Of a DNA stretch of 45,600 nucleotides, positions 10,065 through 17,163 are shown one piece after another (positions within the stretch are counted from its first letter, which is position 1; each line of letters begins with the position of its first letter). The position numbers and the translations under genes are program-made. The DNA lies in NCBI GenBank assembly GCA_947246015.1, contig CAMXQE010000030.1, forward strand, positions 1 through 45,600, given 5' to 3'. The notes below the pieces were generated by a model, which saw only the letters and a list, made by a program, of their open reading frames with translations, did no database searches and was not told where the DNA came from. Origin of the DNA: an uncultured Lachnospiraceae bacterium. Its GTDB lineage: Bacteria; Bacillota; Clostridia; Lachnospirales; Lachnospiraceae.

Positions 10065-10246
10065 ATACCTTGATTCCTCTCATCTGCGTGGTTTGTGCGA
10101 ATGCAAATCGCAATTATATATATTTTAACATGATATGATTGGATTGTCCATGGACAGATAGATGGAATTGGGTTAAAATAGTATTGGTCTGTTGCTGGCA
10201 GGCAGGGGGGAACTGCTGCATAATATGATGAAAATGGAGTAAAATT

Positions 10247-11323
10247 ATGATAATTGTAAAAGGAATAGGTCTTATTTTCTGGCTTTTAATCGTGCCGTCC
10301 TGTATCGGACTCATTCCGGTACGGTGGATTCCGGAGGAAAAGAGAAACGCAGGGGTGGTTTTTACGGGAGGATATCTGATGATGCTGTCATTGTGCTGGC
10401 TGGTGACAGTGCCCTGTATCCTGCTTGTAAAATATTACAGTTTTCGGACGATGGCCGTTTGGTTTACGGCGCTGTCGCTTCTGGCGGCGGCACTCGGAGT
10501 GGGGATTACGGTATGGACATGCCGTCAGGGGAAATGGGTTTCCCTGCGGCCGGAGCCGGACTTTTCCGGAATGGCTTTGGAGGTGAAAATAGAGTGGATT
10601 TTATTTTTCCTGTTGATTTTCTGGCAGCTTTATAAGGCATTTACACTGGCTTCTTTTGACGGGGACGATGCGGAATTTGTGGCGCAGTCACTGGTGACGC
10701 AGCAGAGTGAGACGATGTATCTGATTAAACCGTATACAGGAGGCACTACTTCGCTGGACATCCGCCATTCCCTGGCGGTGATGCCAGTCTGGGTAGCTTT
10801 CATAGGCAGGAGGACGGGCATCCATACGACGATTCTGGCACACAGTATCCTTCCTTTTGTGCTGATACCGCTGACTTATACGGTATATTACGAAATAGGA
10901 GGGCATCTGTTTAAAAAGAAAAGGGAATATCTTCCGGCATTTATGGCGGTCATGGCGCTTTTGCAGATATTTGGAAATGTCTCGATATTTACGAATGAAA
11001 CTTTTTTCCTGACGAGGACATGGCAGGGAAAGGCAGTGGCGGCAAATTTCGTGATTCCGGCGACGATATGGCTGCTTTTGTGGATATTTGACAGAGAGGA
11101 AGAAGCGGAAACACAGGCGGGCTTATGGGCGCTCCTGTGTCTGGCGAATATGACTGCTGGAGTCTGCACTTCCATGGGGACATTCTTAAATGTGATTCTG
11201 GTAGCTGCCGTTGCATTTTGGATGATGGTGGCGGAACGGAAGTTCAGTATTTTGGTGAAGGCTGGTTTTGCCTGTGCGCCGAATGTAATCTATATGTTTT
11301 TGTATCTGTTTCTGCATGTGTAG
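10247..11323 (+). CDS. Multi-pass membrane protein, N-terminal part (DUF6077-like), possibly split
   Basis: 358 residues with about nine hydrophobic helices. Segments such as SLCWLVTVPCILLVKYYSF and ILFFLLIFWQLYKAFTLASF surround a conserved-looking loop (DGDDAEFVAQSL). The start has GGAG eight bases upstream. It ends in a transmembrane stretch at a TAG (11321-11323). The same frame resumes, after one more stop, as the 11408 gene, which begins with a helix and finishes with a soluble domain. The two together would be about 650 aa, so they may be halves of one large membrane protein. The family name is a tentative recognition; function is unknown. Its position before an MBOAT acyltransferase and its partner suggests a surface-glycan role (inference). 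Confidence 0.72.
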   Translation: MIIVKGIGLIFWLLIVPSCIGLIPVRWIPEEKRNAGVVFTGGYLMMLSLCWLVTVPCILLVKYYSFRTMAVWFTALSLLAAALGVGITVWTCRQGKWVSLRPEPDFSGMALEVKIEWILFFLLIFWQLYKAFTLASFDGDDAEFVAQSLVTQQSETMYLIKPYTGGTTSLDIRHSLAVMPVWVAFIGRRTGIHTTILAHSILPFVLIPLTYTVYYEIGGHLFKKKREYLPAFMAVMALLQIFGNVSIFTNETFFLTRTWQGKAVAANFVIPATIWLLLWIFDREEEAETQAGLWALLCLANMTAGVCTSMGTFLNVILVAAVAFWMMVAERKFSILVKAGFACAPNVIYMFLYLFLHV

Positions 11324-11407
11324 AAGTGTGGTTTGCCGGCTGACCGGCCGCGGGCAGCGGGACAGGCAGGGGCCTGCGGTAGTGGATGAAGATGGGAGAT
11401 TCAGGCA

Positions 11408-12226
11408 ATGTATGGGATTTTCATGGAAAGTGTAGTGATATTTAAGAATTATGTGGGAGGGCGCTATCTTATCGTGTTGTTTTTGCTGGCGCTTTTCTAT
11501 CTTTTGTTTGCGGAAAAAAATAAGAGGCGGCGGGCGATGCTGGTTTATATGCCGATTAGTCTGCTGCTTGCATTCTTTTTTCCCATTACGAGAAAGGCGT
11601 TCGTACGGCTGATGGGGGAAGGGGATACTTATTACCGGATTTTGTGGCTGATTCCGATGGGAATCGTGATTGCTTACGGCGGCGTGAAGCTGGCCGGTTC
11701 CGTAAGCGGCAGATGGGAAAAAGGCGGGCAGTGGGCAGGGCGGCTGACGCTGGTACTGTTAGCGGCGGCGGTGATGTGCGGCGGGACTTATGTGTATGCC
11801 AGCCAGTATATGTCCAAGGCGGAGAATCCGTACCACATTCCCCAAAAAGTTATCGATATCTGTGACGTGATAGCCCCGGAGGAGGGGGAAGAGCGCATAT
11901 GGGCGGTATTTCCTACGGACCTGGTTTACTTTGTGCGGCAGTATGATACGGATATACAGCTGCTTTACGGACGGGAAATGGTGGAACCGAAATGGCAGTA
12001 TGCGGAGCCGGTGCATACGGTGATGAACCATCCCACGACCATCGACATAGGGGAATTGCTGACGCTTACGAGGGAACGTAACTGTACTTATATCGTTCTG
12101 CCGTATAATAAGGAAGTATCGGAGAATCCGGAGAATTTCGGGCTGGAACTGCTCGATACAATAGAGGGGTATCCGATTTATTATGACCCCGTGGCAGCAC
12201 AGATAATAGAAGAGAAGTTTGGGTAG
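11408..12226 (+). CDS. Membrane protein, C-terminal part of the 10247 protein or separate subunit
   Basis: 272 residues. Helices lie at about 17-33, 43-60, 78-100 and 110-130, followed by a soluble C-terminal domain of about 130 residues rich in charged and aromatic residues (for example DLVYFVRQYDTDIQL and TYIVLPYNKE). It is in the same frame as the gene ending at 11323, separated by a GC-rich stretch with two in-frame stops (TAG at 11321, TGA at 11387). GGGAG lies nine bases before the ATG, so independent initiation is possible. The C-terminal end falls inside an AGAAG-type repeat array that runs past the stop codon. Unknown function. Confidence 0.68.
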   Translation: MYGIFMESVVIFKNYVGGRYLIVLFLLALFYLLFAEKNKRRRAMLVYMPISLLLAFFFPITRKAFVRLMGEGDTYYRILWLIPMGIVIAYGGVKLAGSVSGRWEKGGQWAGRLTLVLLAAAVMCGGTYVYASQYMSKAENPYHIPQKVIDICDVIAPEEGEERIWAVFPTDLVYFVRQYDTDIQLLYGREMVEPKWQYAEPVHTVMNHPTTIDIGELLTLTRERNCTYIVLPYNKEVSENPENFGLELLDTIEGYPIYYDPVAAQIIEEKFG

Positions 12227-12302
12227 AAGTTTGGATAGAAGAAAAATTGGGGATAGAAGAAAAGTTGGATAAAGAAGAGTTGGATAAAGAAAAGGTTTGG
12301 AT
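12213..12302 (+). repeat. Degenerate short tandem repeat across a stop codon
   Basis: Six imperfect units of 12, 12, 18, 18, 15 and 15 bases each start with AGAAG or AGAAA and contain TTGG near the end. The array begins inside the last codons of the 11408 gene, crosses its TAG stop and ends one base before the AGGAG ribosome site of the MBOAT gene. All unit lengths are multiples of three. Confidence 0.75.
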
Positions 12303-12315
12303 AGGAGCCTGCGGC

Positions 12316-13896
12316 ATGTTGTTTAATTCGTATCTGTTTGTGTTTATTTTTCTCCCCGTGAGCCTGGCCGGATTTTATCTGACTGCGGGAAAGGGAAACG
12401 GGAAAGCGGCAAGGTTGTGGCTGCTGGCTGTATCCCTTTGGTTTTACGGGAGTTTTCAAATCGGATTTCTGCTGATACTTGCAGGAAGTGCGGTATTTAA
12501 CTATGGTATATATCTTCTGATGGCGAAGAGGCGCCAGGGAAGGCGGGGAGTCTTAACGGCGGGGATTGCGGGAAATCTGGCATTGCTTGCGTATTTTAAG
12601 TATGCCGGCTTCTTTTTGGAGAACCTGAACCGGCTGTGCGGGACGGAATTTGCGCTTTTGAAACTGCTGCTTCCGGTAGGCATCAGTTTCTTTACGTTCC
12701 AGCAGATTTCGTTTCTGACAGATGTATACCGGGGGGATGTAGAGGAGTGCGGTTTTACCGATTATTTTCTTTATATTGCATATTTCCCGAAGCTGGTGGA
12801 AGGGCCTTTGGTAAATCATGAGGAACTGTTTCCGCAGTTTGCAGCTGTCGGGAGAAAAGGTTTTGAGCCGGAGCGGTTCATACAGGGAGTTATGCTGTTT
12901 GTTCTGGGAATGATGAAAAAGGTCATCCTGGCGGATACTTTTGGCGGTGCGGTGGATTACGGTTACTCGGAACTGGCCGCCATGCATGGTTCGGATGCGG
13001 CGCTGTTAGTCATTTTTTATGCGCTGCAGCTGTATTTTGATTTCAGCGGTTACTGTGATATGGCGAGGGGAGTAAGCCGGATGTTTGGGATAGAACTGCC
13101 CGTGAATTTTAATTCGCCTTATCAGGCGGCGGATATCATCGACTTTTGGAAGCGGTGGCATATAACGCTGAATCGTTTTTTTACCCGCTATGTGTATATC
13201 CCATTGGGAGGAAACAGGAAAGGAAAGGCGAAAATGTACCGCAACCTGTTGTTTGTTTTTCTGCTCAGCGGGATATGGCACGGTGCGGGATGGAACTTTA
13301 TCCTGTGGGGAATGCTGCATGGCGTGCTGTATGTGGCAACCAGGATGTGGCAGGAGCGGAGCGGAAAGCGGCCGGGGGGGAACGGCATACAGGCGGATAG
13401 AGAGGGAAACAGGAATGAAAATAGAAGCAGGAATGAAAATGGAAACAGGAATGAAAATGGAATAGGCCGGTATGCGGGTCGGATTGTAAACTGCATGGGA
13501 AGATGGCTGCATGTACTGGCTACGTTCCTTTATGTCAGCGTTGCCTGGGTGTATTTCCGGGCGGAGAGCGTGGCACAGGGGAACGAACTGCTTGCCAAAC
13601 TTTTCAGGAATGACTTTGTGCGGGTGAACCGGAATTTGGCAGGATATTTTAATCTGGATGAATTCTGGTATGTACTGAAAGTACTCCGGCTGGACCAATG
13701 GGAGTTCGGGCATTATATTCTGATGGCTGTTCTGACAGCTGGCTCCCTGCTGCTTGTATTTTTCGGAAAAAATGCGGCGCAGCTGGCAGAGCGGATGAAA
13801 CCGAAATTGTGGAATGCGGCGCTGGCGGCCGTGCTGCTGTTTTGGTGCGTGCTCACGTTTTCCGAAGTCAGTACATTCCTTTATTTTAATTTTTAG
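12316..13896 (+). CDS. MBOAT-family membrane O-acyltransferase (DltB/AlgI type), 526 aa
   Basis: The start at 12316 gives MLFNSYLFVFIFLPVSLAG, the usual opening of this family, with AGGAG eight bases upstream. An earlier in-frame ATG at 12247 would translate repeat sequence and is less likely. Many helices are visible. Conserved motifs are DFWKRWHITLNRFF and LLSGIWHGAGWNFILWG with the catalytic histidine H322. Such proteins move an acyl, usually acetyl, group across the membrane to a partner SGNH-fold protein that esterifies an extracellular polymer. The next gene is exactly such a partner. Between the last catalytic motif and the following helix sits a hydrophilic Asn/Arg-rich insert made of three 18-bp repeats, unlike the family norm. 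Mechanism is known for the family; the acceptor polymer is inferred. Confidence 0.93.
   Translation: MLFNSYLFVFIFLPVSLAGFYLTAGKGNGKAARLWLLAVSLWFYGSFQIGFLLILAGSAVFNYGIYLLMAKRRQGRRGVLTAGIAGNLALLAYFKYAGFFLENLNRLCGTEFALLKLLLPVGISFFTFQQISFLTDVYRGDVEECGFTDYFLYIAYFPKLVEGPLVNHEELFPQFAAVGRKGFEPERFIQGVMLFVLGMMKKVILADTFGGAVDYGYSELAAMHGSDAALLVIFYALQLYFDFSGYCDMARGVSRMFGIELPVNFNSPYQAADIIDFWKRWHITLNRFFTRYVYIPLGGNRKGKAKMYRNLLFVFLLSGIWHGAGWNFILWGMLHGVLYVATRMWQERSGKRPGGNGIQADREGNRNENRSRNENGNRNENGIGRYAGRIVNCMGRWLHVLATFLYVSVAWVYFRAESVAQGNELLAKLFRNDFVRVNRNLAGYFNLDEFWYVLKVLRLDQWEFGHYILMAVLTAGSLLLVFFGKNAAQLAERMKPKLWNAALAAVLLFWCVLTFSEVSTFLYFNF
13405..13458 (+). repeat. Three 18-bp in-frame repeats in the MBOAT gene
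   Basis: Units at 13405, 13423 and 13441 share AGGAATGAAAAT and encode hexapeptides ending RNEN. They form a loop insert between membrane segments. Confidence 0.85.
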
Positions 13897-13981
13897 GGAA
13901 TTCTGACTTTCAGGGGATTTTAATTTTCAGTAGATTTAAATTAGGAGCAGATTTATAGTTTTAGCAGAATGGAAGGATGAT

Positions 13982-15034
13982 ATGGAACAGTATAAAAGAT
14001 GGATGGCGGCATTCCTGTCGGTATTCGTGGGACTGGCGGCGGCAGTTATATTGCTGGTGGTATATGTGGACCCTTTTTTTCAATATCATGCGCCGTTAAA
14101 ATGGTTTCCCTATGTGGTGGACCATCAGATTAACCAGAATCCGGGGATGGCGAAACATATGGAATATGACAGCGTGATTCTGGGTTCCTCTATGACCGTG
14201 AATTTCAATACCGGCTGGTTTCGGGAACTGCTTGACCTGCAAACACTGAAACTCAGTTACAGCGGGGCTTTTCCGAAGGACCAGGCCAATATTATGGATG
14301 TGGTATTTGACAGCGGACATGAGGTGGACGCGGTATTTCTGGGAATTGATGTGATTACTTACAGCGGCGGCGTGGATGAGACGAAATATCCGCTGCCGGA
14401 ATATTTATACGACGATAATATCTGGAATGATATCCCGTATGTCCTGAATAAAGATGTTTTGCTGGAATATATCCTGCGGCCTCTGGCCGACCCGGATAAG
14501 ACGGATTTGGCAACGGTATATGCCAGCTGGTGGACGGAGGAGTACTATAATAAGCAGTGGGTCATGCACAATTATGTTCAGCCGGAGAAGGTGGGGGAGG
14601 AAGCAAATCCGGAAAGTTATGTGGAGAATGTGAAAGCAAATATGGATGCGAACATCTGTCCTTATATCGAGCAGCATCCGGATACGGAATTTTATGTTTT
14701 TTATCCGCCTTACAGCATTTTGTTCTGGAACGATGTACTGCGGGAGAACCACATGGAGGCGACCATGCGGGAGTATGAGTATATTTCGGAGCGTCTGTTT
14801 GCCTATGACAATGTGCGTGTGTTCTTTTTTCCGAATCAGGAGTGGATTATCTGCAATCTGGACCGGTATGCGGATTACAGCCATTATCACCCGGATATTA
14901 ACAGGTATATGACGGAGTGCTTTGCGTCGGGGGAATGCGAGGTGACAGAGGAGAATCTGGAGGAGGAACTGGAGAAGATGCGGGAGATTGTGGCGGGTTA
15001 TGATTTTGAGGAGCTGTTTTCGGTGGAGTATTGA
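13982..15034 (+). CDS. SGNH/DHHW-type (AlgJ/X, DltD-like) partner of the MBOAT acyltransferase, 350 aa
   Basis: An N-terminal signal anchor (about residues 10-29) precedes an extracytoplasmic domain. VILGSSMTVNF holds the GSS motif (S70) in the position of the SGNH nucleophile, and DYSHYHPDINRYM near residue 302 provides the Asp-His pair. This fits the acyltransferase partner found next to MBOAT proteins, which transfers the exported acyl group to a wall glycan. GGAAGG five bases before the ATG supports the start. It follows the MBOAT gene by 85 bases, so the two are probably co-transcribed. Acidic residues dominate the last 50 positions. Substrate is unknown; acetylation of the locus's own polysaccharide is an inference. 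Confidence 0.85.
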   Translation: MEQYKRWMAAFLSVFVGLAAAVILLVVYVDPFFQYHAPLKWFPYVVDHQINQNPGMAKHMEYDSVILGSSMTVNFNTGWFRELLDLQTLKLSYSGAFPKDQANIMDVVFDSGHEVDAVFLGIDVITYSGGVDETKYPLPEYLYDDNIWNDIPYVLNKDVLLEYILRPLADPDKTDLATVYASWWTEEYYNKQWVMHNYVQPEKVGEEANPESYVENVKANMDANICPYIEQHPDTEFYVFYPPYSILFWNDVLRENHMEATMREYEYISERLFAYDNVRVFFFPNQEWIICNLDRYADYSHYHPDINRYMTECFASGECEVTEENLEEELEKMREIVAGYDFEELFSVEY

Positions 15035-15073
15035 GGGAGTTTGGTGTGTTTTTGGGGGAAAGGCGGTCGTATT

Positions 15074-15089
15074 GGACAAAGGTTTGTCC
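15074..15089 (+). terminator. Possible weak terminator after the 13982 gene
   Basis: GGACAAAGGTTTGTCC is a perfect short palindrome followed by TGTTTCC and, 25 bases on, a long T-rich run. Stem and tract are poorly spaced, so this is tentative. The rest of 15035-15280 shows no gene, only another palindrome (CTTCTGCAGAAG) near 15175. Confidence 0.3.
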
Positions 15090-15280
15090 TGTTTCCAAAT
15101 TGTATTTTTCTTTTTTTAGAAGTGTGTATCGTACCTGTCCTTTGGTATAGTCTGTTTTTTCCAGTGGGAAAAAACTTCTGCAGAAGTAAATGCCCTGTTC
15201 GGATTGATCTAAAAATAGGAAGGTTTCTCTCCCTACTCGCTGCGCGGGCATCTGTCAGTTTTGCTGGCTGCCCCTGCGTA

Positions 15281-15310
15281 TAAAATAAAAGCCCTGCCGG
15301 ATGGCAGGAC
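15281..15310 (-). terminator. Intrinsic terminator of the small RNA
   Basis: On the minus strand GTCCTGCC, loop ATCC and GGCAGGGC form an 8-bp stem (one G-U), followed directly by TTTTATTTTA. Confidence 0.88.
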
Positions 15311-15458
15311 TCTTATGAGCATTTTCTTTCGGCCTTTCGGCTTAAGCCGGTTTGAGGTTTCACTGCACAACCCCTCTCGCGAGCTCCATAAAACAATGCC
15401 TACCGGCGCACTCTTTTATTTCAACGCTCTGACAGACACACGCCGTTGCCTGTCTTAT
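15281..15458 (-). ncRNA. Candidate stand-alone small RNA, about 175 nt
   Basis: The transcript is bounded by a perfect promoter and an intrinsic terminator and contains no open frame of useful length; a nine-codon ATG frame has no ribosome site. Local hairpins are visible: GACAG with CTGTC near the 5' end, a central GCCGGT paired with ACCGGC around a roughly 50-base loop, and the terminator stem. Length and promoter strength are like 6S RNA, but I cannot match it to 6S, SRP RNA, tmRNA or RNase P from motifs, and no such hallmark is present. The boundaries are inferred from the promoter and terminator; the identity is open. Confidence 0.65.
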
Positions 15459-15464
15459 AATATT

Positions 15465-15493
15465 ATTATATGAATAAGTGAAAAATATGTCAA
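15465..15493 (-). promoter_or_regulatory. Perfect-consensus sigma-A promoter for a small RNA
   Basis: On the minus strand TTGACA (15493-15488) and TATAAT (15470-15465) are both exact and separated by 17 bases. No protein gene follows in this direction before a strong terminator. The predicted start is near 15458. Confidence 0.88.
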
Positions 15494-15582
15494 CTGGTTT
15501 ATCATTAATTTCTGCCGCAAAATAACGAGTGCCCCTGGAATAGCTTTTGGCAGGCGGAGAAACAGTCAGTCTTTGCAGAGCT

Positions 15583-16539
15583 TTACCGCTTAGAAGTATA
15601 TCCCGTATTAACCAGTTCCGCAAGACGTTCCGCCATCAGTTCCCGTCCGGCATCGTTTAAGTGGACATAATCGGTCATATAGTCCATGTAGTTATCTTCA
15701 TTGATTGTTCCATAGAAATTATCAATGATGGATACGCCGCAGGAAATGGATACATCTACTTCTTTTAATAAGTAATGGGGGAGGGCTCCGTTTCCTAAAT
15801 CGGTGCTGCCGCCGTTTTGGTAGTTGCCGTTTTCGTCGATGGCCTGGGCAAAGGTATGGGACATGACTACGATACGGATGTAAGGGTAGGATTCCTGAAT
15901 ATCCTCAATAGCATTGCGCAGCCCGCCGGTGTAGGTGCTCAGTTCGTGGGGGTCGTTCGGATTGTCGGAGGGTATCAGGGCGAGATAGTCCGCCGCATCG
16001 TATACGATGGCTATCATATCTACTTTACTGTAATCAATATTTTTCAGAGTTTCTACGGTTTCCCGGTATATAGGGTCCTGCTCTGCGTCCGCTGCGGATT
16101 CCAGCTGCCCGAAATCTTTGGTGCATATGCTTTTGGCAATATAAGGCAGGTTAAAGTTGTCTTTCGGGTAGCCTTCATTATAGGAAGAGTAGCGTGCTCC
16201 AATCGTGGATTCGGGAAAGCCGCCGTTATAAACGGTTGCTCCCGTTTTGGCTGACAGGAGGGAAGTAAAGCTTTTTTCGTCCGCCGCATCTGTCAGTGGA
16301 TTGTTCCCGAGACAGAGAATGGTTGTAACACCGTCGTCTTCATGTCCTTCCAGCAGGGTATCGCTCAAAGGGATGATGGTGTCCAGCGCTTCTATGTCAA
16401 AGCCTTCCGAGAGATTATCCGGGTCATAATCCGATTTGGTACCACGGTTCCAGATAATCAGCCTTATTACGGAAATGGCTGCGAGAATCAGAATGGCTGC
16501 GAGTAAAATCAGGTGCGGGTTAAGGTGATGTTTTTTCAT
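15583..16539 (-). CDS. Membrane-anchored SGNH-hydrolase-like protein, 318 aa
   Basis: An N-terminal signal anchor (HLILLAAILILAAISVI) leads to an extracytoplasmic domain with SGNH-fold spacing. LCLGNNP stands at block I, NGGFPEST at block II, and DYVHLNDAGRELMAERL near the C-terminus supplies the Asp and His of block V. In block I the usual catalytic Ser of GDS is an Asn (GNN), so it may be inactive or use another residue. I prefer the ATG at 16539 (MKKHHLN), preceded by AGGAAA, over one four codons earlier with no ribosome site. It is transcribed opposite to the MBOAT pair. A role in glycan de-O-acylation or binding is possible but not shown. Confidence 0.8.
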   Translation of the reverse strand: MKKHHLNPHLILLAAILILAAISVIRLIIWNRGTKSDYDPDNLSEGFDIEALDTIIPLSDTLLEGHEDDGVTTILCLGNNPLTDAADEKSFTSLLSAKTGATVYNGGFPESTIGARYSSYNEGYPKDNFNLPYIAKSICTKDFGQLESAADAEQDPIYRETVETLKNIDYSKVDMIAIVYDAADYLALIPSDNPNDPHELSTYTGGLRNAIEDIQESYPYIRIVVMSHTFAQAIDENGNYQNGGSTDLGNGALPHYLLKEVDVSISCGVSIIDNFYGTINEDNYMDYMTDYVHLNDAGRELMAERLAELVNTGYTSKR

Positions 16540-16657
16540 AAGTTTCCTCATTTCATTGTAGTTGGCTGTAAAGCATTGGTTTAAATATTAAAAAAATATG
16601 AGCCGGATAAAATATCGGGTTATTTTATCCGGCATACATATCCGCACTTTTGAAGTT

Positions 16658-16915
16658 TTAGCATTGCTGCCGATGAAGCTCCTTGTACCATTTGCTGTAT
16701 TTATACATGCGGTAAGTGGTGCTTAATTCTTTTAGTTGGTCAGGATCGGCACATCGCGCTTTAAATGCCTCCCGTTCATTCATGTCCATGCTGACATATT
16801 CCATGTAGGGAATACGCAGTTCTGTAATAGAACCGCCGCATTTGGGACATGTCATTTTGTGTCCGTTCAGCATGTGGACGCGATGACAGGGTTTGCAATA
16901 GTGCATATACATCAT
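16658..16915 (-). CDS. Small zinc-ribbon protein of unknown function, about 85 aa
   Basis: Two CxxC pairs, CKPC and CPKC, about 15 residues apart near the N-terminus form a likely zinc ribbon (HYCKPCHRVHMLNG, then MTCPKCGG). A mostly helical, charged remainder ends in KELHRQQC. I chose the ATG at 16915, which has GGAGAGGGG ten bases upstream. A longer in-frame start at 17014 would overlap the predicted promoter. It precedes the SGNH-like gene in the same direction with a gap of about 120 bases. No function can be assigned beyond metal binding by the cysteines. Confidence 0.72.
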   Translation of the reverse strand: MMYMHYCKPCHRVHMLNGHKMTCPKCGGSITELRIPYMEYVSMDMNEREAFKARCADPDQLKELSTTYRMYKYSKWYKELHRQQC

Positions 16916-16982
16916 TTGATGATTTCCCCTCTCCGGATATGTAGTGATTTTCTCTCGATTTGTTTTATTATTCTTATTTAAG

Positions 16983-17011
16983 ATTGTGCCAGTAATGACT
17001 AAAAAAGTCAA
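16983..17011 (-). promoter_or_regulatory. Possible promoter for the zinc-ribbon gene
   Basis: On the minus strand TTGACT (17011-17006) and CACAAT (16988-16983) are 17 bases apart. The -35 matches five of six and the -10 four of six. Confidence 0.4.
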
Positions 17012-17163
17012 CAACTATTTTATTTATTCATCGACAAATTGTAATCAGGTTACGGTTTCCATGGGAAAAAGCCGGAAAACATTGAAAATGCGCATTTTCC
17101 GTGTTATTATGTAGACGTGTGTCTGCTTAGGCGGACATTTTTCACCCGCGGATTGGTACAAGA

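Noticed and set aside
11125..11343. Overlapping 72-codon frame at the break between the two halves of the membrane protein
   Set aside because: No ribosome site and no hydrophobic pattern continuing the membrane protein; it is an out-of-frame shadow.
15360..15400. Nine-codon ATG frame inside the small RNA on the minus strand
   Set aside because: No ribosome site and too short to support without conservation; the unit is better explained as non-coding.
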